From NCBI RefSeq assembly GCF_902860225.1, contig NZ_LR794158.1, positions 62,001-126,000 on the forward strand: a stretch of DNA of 64,000 nucleotides. The letters run 5' to 3'. Within the stretch, counting starts at the first letter, position 1. Each line of letters opens with the position of its first letter. The notes beneath the pieces were generated by a model that had not been told where the DNA came from, ran no database searches, and worked only from the letters and a program-made list of their open reading frames with translations. A program made the translations under genes and the position numbers. This document shows, in pieces, positions 44,135 through 51,767 of the stretch. This DNA is from Azoamicus ciliaticola. Its GTDB lineage: Bacteria > Pseudomonadota > Gammaproteobacteria > UBA6186 > Azoamicaceae.

Positions 44135-44454
44135 ACCCACGTCTGTAGTATTTTTTATTTAAAAATTGTAACATGTTTTTTTTTGCATAAATTTTAAATA
44201 ATTATTCTGCGTTTAATTATTTATTTTTTTATTTTCAGCATTTTTTAAAATTATATATTCAAATGCTTATCTTATTTTTCTTTTATAATATTTAAGATAA
44301 TATTTATAAAAGTTTGTTTATCAGTTTTAAGCTGCTAAAGCGTAATTATAATTTTCTTTGGCGTTTATAATGCCTTAGTAATTTTTTACGAAAATTACTT
44401 TAAAAACGACATGTTTTTAAATAATCAATACAACATCGATACCAATTCACCCCC
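44116..44454 (-). ncRNA. ssrA: Transfer-messenger RNA (tmRNA)
   Basis: Rescues ribosomes stalled on mRNAs lacking a stop codon. The 5' end GGGGGTGAATTGGTATCGATG parallels GGGGCTGATTCTGGATTCGACG, the 3' half-tRNA has T-arm GTGGGTTCAAATCCCAC and acceptor CACCTCC pairing with the 5' GGGGGTG, with A as discriminator. Total length is 339 nt. The internal tag frame ends AKENYNYALAA-stop (see separate entry). CCA is not encoded. Its 3' end overlaps the convergent rplO by 19 nt. Confidence 0.96.
44327..44362 (-). other. tmRNA tag reading frame (…AKENYNYALAA)
   Basis: Within ssrA, GCC AAA GAA AAT TAT AAT TAC GCT TTA GCA GCT TAA encodes AKENYNYALAA, ending in the ALAA degradation signal recognised by ClpXP-type proteases (E. 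coli tag ANDENYALAA). The resume codon could be this GCC or lie slightly upstream, because the frame stays open for four more codons (GGC ATT ATA AAC). Confidence 0.85.
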
Positions 44455-44479
44455 ATTTTTTTCATTGTAGAAAAAAAGG

Positions 44480-45097
44480 TTAGATTTTTTTATTTAATAC
44501 TTTTTGAAATGAGTTTCTAGCAAATATTTTTTTACTATAATCGTATATTATTTTTTCTTTTTCTAGAAAATTTTTATCTATTTCTTGTAAATACCATAGT
44601 AAAGTAGAAATCCAACAGTCTATAAGTGAAAAATTTTCACTCAAAAAATAAGGCATTTCCTTAAATAACAATTTTGCACTTTCTATTTGAATTAATAAAT
44701 TTTTTTTATATTCATCTAAATTTTCCGATAAATTATTTTTTAAATTTAATATATAATTTAAAGTTTTAAACCAGTCTTTATTAATTCTATATATTAATAA
44801 TCTTGTTTTACCTTTTAGAATGGGATTTATAGGCATCAATGGTGGATGCGGAAATCGTTCATCTATATATTCTGTTATAATTTCTGCTTTATATAAAACC
44901 AAATCTCTGTCTACAAATGTTGGTGTATAACAATATGGATTTAATTTTTTTAATATTCCTATGTTATCTTGTATTAATTGTTCTTCAAATTCCAAGCATT
45001 TTTCAGCAAGAGCTATTTTAACAACATGTGAATACGGGTCATTAAATCCATTTGTATATAATGTCATTACAGAATGTTTTATATTTGATATGTACAT
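44480..45097 (-). CDS. sspA: Stringent starvation protein A homologue
   Basis: GST-fold protein that binds RNA polymerase in gammaproteobacteria. The start at 45097 overlaps the petC stop by 1 nt; upstream ATGs inside petC are rejected. The N-terminal thioredoxin-like half has SVMTLYTNGFNDPYSHVVKI, ALAEKCLEFEEQLI, LNPYCYTPTFVDRDLVLY and IITEYIDERFPHPPLMP; the C-terminal helical half has FSLIDCWISTLLWYL. It has 205 residues, typical. Location after rpsI-petABC is the conserved gammaproteobacterial order. sspB is not present. Confidence 0.92.
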   Translation of the reverse strand: MYISNIKHSVMTLYTNGFNDPYSHVVKIALAEKCLEFEEQLIQDNIGILKKLNPYCYTPTFVDRDLVLYKAEIITEYIDERFPHPPLMPINPILKGKTRLLIYRINKDWFKTLNYILNLKNNLSENLDEYKKNLLIQIESAKLLFKEMPYFLSENFSLIDCWISTLLWYLQEIDKNFLEKEKIIYDYSKKIFARNSFQKVLNKKI

Positions 45098-45855
45098 TAT
45101 TTTATATCTGACCAAAATTCTTTTTTAAGCATGTAGAGTACTATAGTTAATATTATTAAAAATATTAAAACGAATGTACCTATATTTTTTCTTTCTACTT
45201 GAATTGGTTCTCCAATATATGATAAAAATGTTGCTAGATCTGTTATCATAGCGTTGTATTCATCTTCTGATAGTTCTCCGTTCTCTATTAGTTCTAGAAG
45301 ATCTTCTATTTTATCACTATGTTGATCATGTTTTAAAATTTGAATTCCTTGATATTTAAGCAATATATGTGGCATACCAACATCTGGAAATAGTAAATTA
45401 TTTACTCCAAAAGGTCTGGCGGGGTCTTTATAAAAGCTTTTCATATAAGTAAATAACCAATTCGTTCCTTTATATCTTGATATTAAAGATAAATCTGGTG
45501 GTATTTTACCAAACCATTTGATCGCATTTTCTTTATACATTGGACTTAGTATATAGTTATTGTCATTTATTCCATCTATAGAATGCATAAATTTTTCTTT
45601 AATTAATTGTTCTAATCCTTTATCTTTTTGTTCGTTTAATTTTAATCCTATAGCTAAATCAGAATAACGCATGTATTTTAAGCCATGACAACCTTGACAT
45701 TGATCAAAGAACACTTTTGCACCTCTTTGTAGAGATTGAGTGTTTTCTAAATTTATAGTTATTTTATTTAAATTTATGTTACTACTTGCATTTAAATTTG
45801 ATATACAGAATATAAACACAAGTAGATAAAATATATAATTTTTAATTGTATACAT
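45097..45855 (-). CDS. petC: Ubiquinol-cytochrome c reductase, cytochrome c1
   Basis: Haem-bearing subunit of respiratory complex III that passes electrons to cytochrome c. A signal peptide (about residues 1-23), the haem c motif CQGCH (in FFDQCQGCHGLKYMRYSDL), the axial-Met region LFPDVGMPHIL, PPDLSLISRYKG, and a C-terminal membrane anchor (about 228-245) are all present. It has 252 residues, the normal bacterial length. It is last in petA-petB-petC and its stop touches sspA. The periplasmic haem domain needs a cytochrome c maturation system, not in this window. Confidence 0.97.
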   Translation of the reverse strand: MYTIKNYIFYLLVFIFCISNLNASSNINLNKITINLENTQSLQRGAKVFFDQCQGCHGLKYMRYSDLAIGLKLNEQKDKGLEQLIKEKFMHSIDGINDNNYILSPMYKENAIKWFGKIPPDLSLISRYKGTNWLFTYMKSFYKDPARPFGVNNLLFPDVGMPHILLKYQGIQILKHDQHSDKIEDLLELIENGELSEDEYNAMITDLATFLSYIGEPIQVERKNIGTFVLIFLIILTIVLYMLKKEFWSDIK

Positions 45856-45858
45856 TTT

Positions 45859-47079
45859 TTATTTCACCCTATTAGGAACTGTTTTACATTTTTCTATTGA
45901 TGAGTAAATAGGCATTAAAAGGAAAAAAGCGAAATATATAAATGAACATATTTGTGCAAGTAAAGTTTTTGTTGCACTTGGTGGTTCCATTCCCAAATAG
46001 CCTAATATAAAGAAACTTATTATAAATATGAATAATGATATTTTTGATAAAATTCCTTTATATCGCATAGATTTTACTGGGCTTCTATCTAACCATGGTA
46101 ATGTAAATAAAATTGCTATTGATGCGCCCATAGCTACTATTCCTGCCAATTTATTTGGTATTGCTCTTAATATAGCATAATATGGGGTCATATACCAAAC
46201 TGGAGCAATGTGTTCTGGTGTTGCTAACTGGTCTGCAGGAGTGAAGTTCGGACCTTCTAAAAATAAACTAAAAAAATCAGGTTTAAAAAATACAACAGAA
46301 AAAAACGCAGTTAAAAAAACTGACACTCCAAATAAATCTTTTACGGTATAATAAGGATGCATAGGTATACCATCTAATGGAATTCCTTGTTCGTTTTTAT
46401 TTTCTTTTATTTCTATGCCATCTGGATTACCAGAACCTACTTCGTGTAGTGCTATTAAATGTGTTGCTATAAGTACTATAAAAACAATCGGCATTGCTGA
46501 TACATGTATTGAAAAAAATCTGTTTAATGTTACTCCGCTTACGGCATAATCGCCTCTTATCCATTCTACTAGTGGTCCACCTACTACTGGTATGGCTCCA
46601 AAAAGTGATGTTATAACTTGTGCTCCCCAAAATGACATATTACCCCAAGGTAATAAATATCCAAAAAAGCATTCTGCCATAAGACATAAGAATAATAAAA
46701 CACCAATTATCCACAAAAGTTCTCTTGGTTTTTTATATGATCCATATAATAACCCTCTAAATACATGAAAATATAATACCACAAAGAAAAATGATGCCCC
46801 AGTAGAATGTATATATCTTATCAGCCATCCGTATTTTACATCGCGCATTATGTATTCTACAGAGTCAAAAGCTTCTAAGCTAGAAGGATTGTAGAACATG
46901 GCGAGCCAAATTCCACTTAATATTTGTATTCCAAATACTAATAAAGCTAATGATCCAAAGTAGTACCAAAAATTAAAATTTTTTGGCGCATAATATTGAG
47001 ACATATGCTCTTTCCATAATTTGTCTAATGGAAAACGTTTGTTTATCCAAATTTCTAAATTTTTTATTAGTGTGTACAT
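45859..47079 (-). CDS. petB: Ubiquinol-cytochrome c reductase, cytochrome b
   Basis: Core membrane subunit of complex III with two b haems and the two quinone sites. The start at 47079 (MYTLIKNLEIWINKRFP) has a GGAGA site just upstream and avoids the petA overlap. Haem ligands lie in RYIHSTGASFFFVVLYFHVFRG and HVSAMPIVFIVLIATHLIAL (cited by those helices). The Qo motif reads PVWY instead of PEWY. It has eight helices and 406 residues, full length as a single fused cytochrome b. Base composition is less biased than in other minus-strand genes. Confidence 0.97.
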   Translation of the reverse strand: MYTLIKNLEIWINKRFPLDKLWKEHMSQYYAPKNFNFWYYFGSLALLVFGIQILSGIWLAMFYNPSSLEAFDSVEYIMRDVKYGWLIRYIHSTGASFFFVVLYFHVFRGLLYGSYKKPRELLWIIGVLLFLCLMAECFFGYLLPWGNMSFWGAQVITSLFGAIPVVGGPLVEWIRGDYAVSGVTLNRFFSIHVSAMPIVFIVLIATHLIALHEVGSGNPDGIEIKENKNEQGIPLDGIPMHPYYTVKDLFGVSVFLTAFFSVVFFKPDFFSLFLEGPNFTPADQLATPEHIAPVWYMTPYYAILRAIPNKLAGIVAMGASIAILFTLPWLDRSPVKSMRYKGILSKISLFIFIISFFILGYLGMEPPSATKTLLAQICSFIYFAFFLLMPIYSSIEKCKTVPNRVK

Positions 47080-47092
47080 ATATTCTCCGAAA

Positions 47093-47662
47093 TTATTCCT
47101 CTCCAATTCTTAGTATGTTTCCATTATATTTGTGAGGTGGTATGACTAGATTGCATGGAGCTGGAACCCCTTTAAAAACTCTTCCTGCTAGATCGAAGCG
47201 TGATCCATGACAAGGACAGAAAAATCCGCCTACCCAAGATTGATCTATTTCGCCAGCCTTTGGTTTATATAATGGTACACATCCTAAATGTGTACAAATT
47301 CCTATGACAACAAGTATTTCTTGTTTTATAGATCTAGTTATATTTTTTGCATACATTGGTTGTTGCGGTTCGTTTGAGTTTGGGTCTCTTAATTTTTCAG
47401 ATAATGTTTTTAGTGTTTCTAAAGCTGCATTACTTCTTTTTATTACAAATACCGGCTGACTTCTCCAATCTAATGTTACTTTTTGGCCTTCTTCTATTTT
47501 TGTAATATCAAGATCTACTGGAGCTCCCATTGCTTTTGCTCTTGCACTGGGTAACCATGAAGTTATAAATGGAATGGCCCCAAGTCCTAACCCAACACCA
47601 CCAAGTAATGATGCACCTATTATGTATTGTCTTCTTTTTGAATTTATTGAATTCTTGTTCAT
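47093..47662 (-). CDS. petA: Ubiquinol-cytochrome c reductase, Rieske iron-sulfur subunit
   Basis: Carries the 2Fe-2S cluster of complex III. A twin-arginine signal/anchor ([20 protein letters not shown], residues 8-27) is followed by the cluster motifs CTHLGC (in [12 protein letters not shown]) and CPCHGS (in [17 protein letters not shown]). It has 189 residues. Membrane insertion should need the Tat pathway; tatC is about 5.5 kb away. First gene of petABC, downstream of rpsI with a 24-nt gap. Confidence 0.97.
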   Translation of the reverse strand: MNKNSINSKRRQYIIGASLLGGVGLGLGAIPFITSWLPSARAKAMGAPVDLDITKIEEGQKVTLDWRSQPVFVIKRSNAALETLKTLSEKLRDPNSNEPQQPMYAKNITRSIKQEILVVIGICTHLGCVPLYKPKAGEIDQSWVGGFFCPCHGSRFDLAGRVFKGVPAPCNLVIPPHKYNGNILRIGEE

Positions 47663-47686
47663 TTAAATCTCCTTTAAAGAACTTTT

Positions 47687-48085
47687 TTATCTCTTTGAAT
47701 ATTGTTCCTTTTTTCTAGCTTTTCTTCTGCCAACTTTTTTTCGCTCGACTTTTCTTGAGTCTCTAGTTAAAAAACCAAGTTTTTTTAATTTTTTTCTAAA
47801 AGAATTTTCTTCATTTATATTCTTTTTATCTAGAATAACTAAAGCTTTACTTAACCCATGTCTTATTGCTTCGCTTTGTCCTGTCAGTCCACCACCTTTT
47901 ACTGTTATTTTAAGATCTATCTTATTATTTATGTTTAGTAACATTAGTGTTTTTTTTATTATTGTTATAAATTTTGGATTTTGTTCTGAATTATTATTAA
48001 TTATTATTTCGCCATCCCCTTCTTTTAAAAAAACTCTAGCTATGCTTGTTTTTCTCTTTCCAGTACTGTAGATGTAATTACTCAT
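47687..48085 (-). CDS. rpsI: 30S ribosomal protein S9
   Basis: Its C-terminal tail reaches the P-site tRNA. It has 132 residues: YSTGKRKTSIARVFLKEGDG, VKGGGLTGQSEAIRHGLSKA, LTRDSRKVERKKVGRRKARK and the final KRS-type tail (here YSKR). It lies between rplM (10-nt gap) and petA; rplM-rpsI-petABC-sspA is a characteristic gammaproteobacterial string. Confidence 0.97.
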   Translation of the reverse strand: MSNYIYSTGKRKTSIARVFLKEGDGEIIINNNSEQNPKFITIIKKTLMLLNINNKIDLKITVKGGGLTGQSEAIRHGLSKALVILDKKNINEENSFRKKLKKLGFLTRDSRKVERKKVGRRKARKKEQYSKR

Positions 48086-48095
48086 TTTTATTCTC

Positions 48096-48515
48096 TTATA
48101 TTTCTATTTTTTCTGGTTTTTGTGCTTCGTGAATATGGGTAGATGTAGAAAAAATTCTTAATCTTTTTAACATTATTTTTTGTAATTTATTTTTCGGCAA
48201 CATTCCTTTTACAGCATTTTTTATTACAAATTGAATATTTTTTTCTACCAAATCTTTTAATAGTGTTTTTTTGAATCCGCCAGGGTATCCAGAGTGTCTA
48301 TAGTATACTTTATTATTTATTTTTTTGCCAGTGAAAATTAATTTTTTTGCATTTATTACTATTATATTATAGCCCGATACGACATTTCTTTTATATTCTA
48401 TTGTATTTTTACCCATTAAATATATAGCTATTTTTGAAGCCAATCTACCTAGCACTTTATTTTCAGCATCTAATAAAATCCATTTTTCTTTTATTTGATT
48501 ATTTGTTTCATTCAT
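48096..48515 (-). CDS. rplM: 50S ribosomal protein L13
   Basis: Early-assembly 23S rRNA-binding protein. It has 139 residues: KWILLDAENKVLGRLASKIA, GYNIIVINAKKLIFTGKKIN, YYRHSGYPGGFK and AVKGMLPKNKLQ are conserved; the end, HIHEAQKPEKIEI, is typical. The 135-nt space to the divergent infA should hold the promoters of both; poly-A/T runs hide individual elements. Confidence 0.97.
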   Translation of the reverse strand: MNETNNQIKEKWILLDAENKVLGRLASKIAIYLMGKNTIEYKRNVVSGYNIIVINAKKLIFTGKKINNKVYYRHSGYPGGFKKTLLKDLVEKNIQFVIKNAVKGMLPKNKLQKIMLKRLRIFSTSTHIHEAQKPEKIEI

Positions 48516-48650
48516 AGTTAATTAATATAAATAATTTTAATATAATTTTAATTAATTAAAAAAAAAAATCAAATATTTTTTTTTTTTAATTGAATTATTT
48601 TTGTTTTTTTGATAATTTTAAATTAGTTTTTTATTTTTTATGGTATTTAT

Positions 48651-48872
48651 ATGAAAAAAGAAGATGTCATGGAGTTTAAGGGTGTTGTAATGGAAAGTTT
48701 ACCTAACGCAACTTTTAAAGTGAAATTAGAAAATGATCATATAGTTAATGCGCATATTTCTGGTAGAATGAGAAAAAATTACATTAGAATATTAACTGGA
48801 GACACAGTTGTAGTAGAAATTTCTCCATACGATTTATCTAAGGGTAGGATAATATATAGAATAAATGAGTAG
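48651..48872 (+). CDS. infA: Translation initiation factor IF-1
   Basis: Small OB-fold protein that occupies the ribosomal A site during initiation. It has 73 residues: [60 protein letters not shown] and LSKGRIIYR are near-identical to the family. It stands alone between the divergent rplM operon and the convergent tRNA-Arg(ACG), whose 3' end is 4 nt away. Confidence 0.98.
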   Translation: MKKEDVMEFKGVVMESLPNATFKVKLENDHIVNAHISGRMRKNYIRILTGDTVVVEISPYDLSKGRIIYRINE

Positions 48873-48876
48873 TTTT

Positions 48877-48951
48877 CGCGCTCGGAAGGATTTGAACCTC
48901 CTACCTTCTGGTTCGTAGCCAGATGCTCTATTCCAAATGAGCTACGAGCGC
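48877..48951 (-). tRNA. tRNA-Arg(ACG)
   Basis: 75 nt. The acceptor GCGCTCG pairs with CGAGCGC, G73, and the anticodon loop is CTACGAA (anticodon ACG) on a TCTGG/CCAGA stem. A34 should be deaminated to inosine by TadA, whose gene is at 59855-60256. CCA is not encoded. It lies 5 nt downstream of tRNA-Ser(GCU). Confidence 0.97.
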
Positions 48952-48956
48952 TTTTT

Positions 48957-49048
48957 CGGAGTGAGTGGGATTTGAACCCACGATAGTTTTTTTTAAAAAC
49001 TATACTCCCTTAGCAGGGGAGCGCCTTCAGCCACTCGGCCATCACTCC
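48957..49048 (-). tRNA. tRNA-Ser(GCU)
   Basis: 92 nt with the long variable arm typical of Ser. The acceptor GGAGTGA pairs with TCACTCC, G73, and the anticodon loop is CTGCTAA (anticodon GCU) on a CTCCC/GGGAG stem. The 5' acceptor strand contains the TGA stop codon of the upstream ftsY gene (7-nt same-strand overlap). CCA is not encoded. Confidence 0.97.
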
Positions 49049-49923
49049 ATATTTAATAAGTTTTTAATATAAATTTCAGATTTAAATTCTTCTATATGTG
49101 ATATATCTTCACCATTACATGTATACATTATTGGTATATTTTTATTTGCTATAGATAATATTGCTCCACCTTTTGCCGAGCCATCCATTTTAGTAAGTAT
49201 TAATCCTGATATTTTAACACATTCATTAAATTTTTCAACTTGTTTGATTGAATTTTGTCCGATATTTAAATCTAATACTAAAAAGATTTCATTTGCGCCT
49301 ATGTGGTTTATCTTTTTAATAACTGAATTTATTTTTTTAAGGTTATTCATCAATACATCATTATTATGTAGCCTTCCTGATGTATCTGCTATTAGTATAT
49401 CTATATTTTTGTTTTTTGCAATATTTAATGCATCAAAAATTACAGATGCACTGTCTGCGTTTGCGTGTTGTTTTGTTATTTGTATTGAGTGTTTTTTGCA
49501 TAATATATCTAATTGTTCTATTGCTGCTGCTCTATATGTATCTCCAGCTGCTACCAAAACTTTTTTATTTTGTTTTTGAAGTAAATTAGCTAGTTTTACA
49601 ACTGTTGTGGTTTTACCCACACCATTTACTCCTATTATTAATATTGTAAAAGGAATATTAGAATTTAATGTTAGTTTTTTTTCAGAGTTTTTTAATATTT
49701 TTTTCATTATTTTATATAATTCTATTTTTAGTTCAGTTATATCTTTTATATTTTTTTTTTCAATTTCTTTTTGTATATTTTCAGCTAAATCTTGTGATAC
49801 ATCTGCATCTATTAAAATATTAGTTAATTGTTCAATATAATTTTTTTTTTCAGTTTTAAATAAATTTTCTATTTTATTGGATATTTTTTCTTTTATTTTA
49901 TTTAAAAAGTTTATTTTTAACAT
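49042..49923 (-). CDS. ftsY: SRP receptor FtsY, NG core only
   Basis: Membrane-targeting GTPase that pairs with Ffh to deliver ribosomes to SecYEG. The N domain (residues 1-85) is followed by the G domain: GVNGVGKTTTVVKLA, DTYRAAAIEQLD, DTSGRLHNN, LTKMDGSAKGG and NGEDISHIEEF. It has 293 residues; the acidic A domain of E. coli FtsY (497 residues) is missing. The stop TGA is inside the acceptor stem of tRNA-Ser(GCU), with the frame ending NLLNME. rsmD is divergent, as in other gammaproteobacteria. Confidence 0.96.
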   Translation of the reverse strand: MLKINFLNKIKEKISNKIENLFKTEKKNYIEQLTNILIDADVSQDLAENIQKEIEKKNIKDITELKIELYKIMKKILKNSEKKLTLNSNIPFTILIIGVNGVGKTTTVVKLANLLQKQNKKVLVAAGDTYRAAAIEQLDILCKKHSIQITKQHANADSASVIFDALNIAKNKNIDILIADTSGRLHNNDVLMNNLKKINSVIKKINHIGANEIFLVLDLNIGQNSIKQVEKFNECVKISGLILTKMDGSAKGGAILSIANKNIPIMYTCNGEDISHIEEFKSEIYIKNLLNME

Positions 49924-49991
49924 TTTTCACCTCTTGTATATATATATATATTATTATATCGTTTTTTTTTAAATTATTTTAAATAAAATTT

Positions 49992-50537
49992 ATGAATTTA
50001 AATTTTATTGTTTTTGATAACAAACGTTTGTTTTTTAGTTCTAGTGTAAAACCTACTAAAAATATTGTTAGAAAACAGTTTTTTTCTTGGATTTTTTTAT
50101 TTGTGTCTAAGTTGTATGTTATTGATTTTTTTTGTGGGTCTTGTGTTTTTGGATTTGAATTTTATAACTATGGTGCTAAAAAAGTACTGAATTTTGATAT
50201 TAAAGAAATTAATATATCAAATATCTTTGTAAGTTTAAATAAATTGAACATTAGTGTAGATGATAATTTTTTATTGTACAATGTTGATTCTTTAGTTTGG
50301 TTAAAAGATATTAATTTTTTAAATTTTTCTTTATTAGTTTTAGATCCACCATATTCATTTGAAAATATTGATTTTTTTTTATTAAAAATTAATTCAGTAA
50401 AATTTTTACGCAAGTGTGTATTCTTTTTTTTCGAAACTAATTTTGTTTTTGCTTTGAATTATTTTTCGTATGATCTTTTTTTAATTAAGAAAAAGGTTAT
50501 TGGAAATGTTTTATTTTTTTTATTTAAGAAGTTTTAG
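49992..50537 (+). CDS. rsmD: 16S rRNA (guanine-966-N2)-methyltransferase
   Basis: Methylates G966 of 16S rRNA. It has 181 residues. Conserved: VKPTKNIVRKQFFSWI (compare RPTTDRVRETLFNWL), VIDFFCGSCVFGFEFYNYGA (SAM motif, compare CLDCFAGSGALGLEALSRGA), and the catalytic LLVLDPPYSF. The C-terminal part is strongly Phe-rich and divergent. The divergent arrangement with ftsY supports the assignment. Confidence 0.88.
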   Translation: MNLNFIVFDNKRLFFSSSVKPTKNIVRKQFFSWIFLFVSKLYVIDFFCGSCVFGFEFYNYGAKKVLNFDIKEINISNIFVSLNKLNISVDDNFLLYNVDSLVWLKDINFLNFSLLVLDPPYSFENIDFFLLKINSVKFLRKCVFFFFETNFVFALNYFSYDLFLIKKKVIGNVLFFLFKKF

Positions 50538-50546
50538 AATATATTT

Positions 50547-51767
50547 ATGTTAAATGTGTTTTTGGTTGGCGGGTCTGTTAGGGATAAAATATTAAAGTTG
50601 AATTTTAAGGAATTTGACTGGGTTATAATTAATTCTGATATTATTAATTTTTTAAGGATGGGGTTTAAACGTGTTGGAAAAGACTTCCCAGTTTTTTTAC
50701 ATCCTTTTAGTAAAGAAGAATATACTTTAGCTAGAAAAGAAAAAAAAGTTGGAAAGGGATATTATAATTTTAAATGTGATTTTTCATTTTATGTTTCATT
50801 AAGTGAAGATTTACTAAGACGAGATTTAACTATTAATACTTTAATTTTAAATGAATTTGGGTTTTCATTAGATTTGTTTAATGGTAAAGATGATTTAAAA
50901 AATAAAAGAATTTTACATGTATCTTTTGCTTTTTTTGATGATTCGTTGAGAATTTTACGTATTTTTAGATTTTTTATTAAATATTTTAATTTTAATTTTT
51001 TTATATCTAGTTATACGGAATCTTTTATAAAAAAAATTGTTTTTAAAGGAGAAATATTAAATTTTACATTTGAACGTGTTTTTAAAGAAATTTTTTTGTC
51101 TTTGCATTATAAAAATGCATTTTTATTTTTTTCTTTATTATTTAAATTTAAACTTTTAAAGTTTATCTTTTATGATTTAAATTTATTATTTTTTTTTTCT
51201 AATAAATATTTTTTTAATATTTATTTAGATTTTATTTTACAAATAAATAATATATTTTTAAATATTTATTTTTTTACAAATAATATATTTTTTAAGTTTA
51301 TTCTTTTGTTTTATAAACTTTCATTTTATTATATTTCTTATTTTACATTCGATTATTTATTTTTTTACAATAAAAAAAACTTAATTCTTATAGATAGGTA
51401 TATTAAAGATTTTAGTTTATCTAAAAGATATAAAGTTTTTTTAATTAATTTATTTAAATTTAAGTGGTTTTTTGAAAATATTTTTTTTATAAATGATTAT
51501 TTTTTGTTTTTATTTTTTTTTAAAATCAATTCTTTTAAAGATAAATTAAAGTTAATTAATTATATATTAATTAATGATTTAGATTCTAAAATTAATGATA
51601 AGAATTATAATTTTTTTAAAAAATATTTATTTATGGATTTAGCTCAATTTATATACTCTAATAAATATTATAATTCGTATTCATTTAAAATTAATTATAT
51701 TTTTTATAATAAAAATTTTAAAACAAATATATATAAAATTAAATTTTATTATAATAAATACTTTTAA
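50547..51767 (+). CDS. cca: CCA-adding tRNA nucleotidyltransferase
   Basis: Adds CCA to tRNA 3' ends. The nucleotidyltransferase core is clear: NVFLVGGSVRDKILKLNFKE, FDWVIINS, RVGKDFPVFLHPFSKEEYTL, ARKEKKVGKGYYNF, LLRRDLTINTL, RILRIFRFF. After about residue 190 the sequence becomes an extreme Phe/Tyr/Leu/Asn low-complexity stretch, so the C-terminal body and tail are barely recognisable; 406 residues in total. The enzyme is essential here because none of the 11 tRNA genes seen, nor tmRNA, encodes CCA. It converges with cysS (4-nt overlap). Confidence 0.9.
   Translation: MLNVFLVGGSVRDKILKLNFKEFDWVIINSDIINFLRMGFKRVGKDFPVFLHPFSKEEYTLARKEKKVGKGYYNFKCDFSFYVSLSEDLLRRDLTINTLILNEFGFSLDLFNGKDDLKNKRILHVSFAFFDDSLRILRIFRFFIKYFNFNFFISSYTESFIKKIVFKGEILNFTFERVFKEIFLSLHYKNAFLFFSLLFKFKLLKFIFYDLNLLFFFSNKYFFNIYLDFILQINNIFLNIYFFTNNIFFKFILLFYKLSFYYISYFTFDYLFFYNKKNLILIDRYIKDFSLSKRYKVFLINLFKFKWFFENIFFINDYFLFLFFFKINSFKDKLKLINYILINDLDSKINDKNYNFFKKYLFMDLAQFIYSNKYYNSYSFKINYIFYNKNFKTNIYKIKFYYNKYF

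Noticed and set aside
46427..46630. 67-codon frame on the same strand as petB but in another frame
   Set aside because: Lies wholly inside the conserved cytochrome b coding region and has no independent support.
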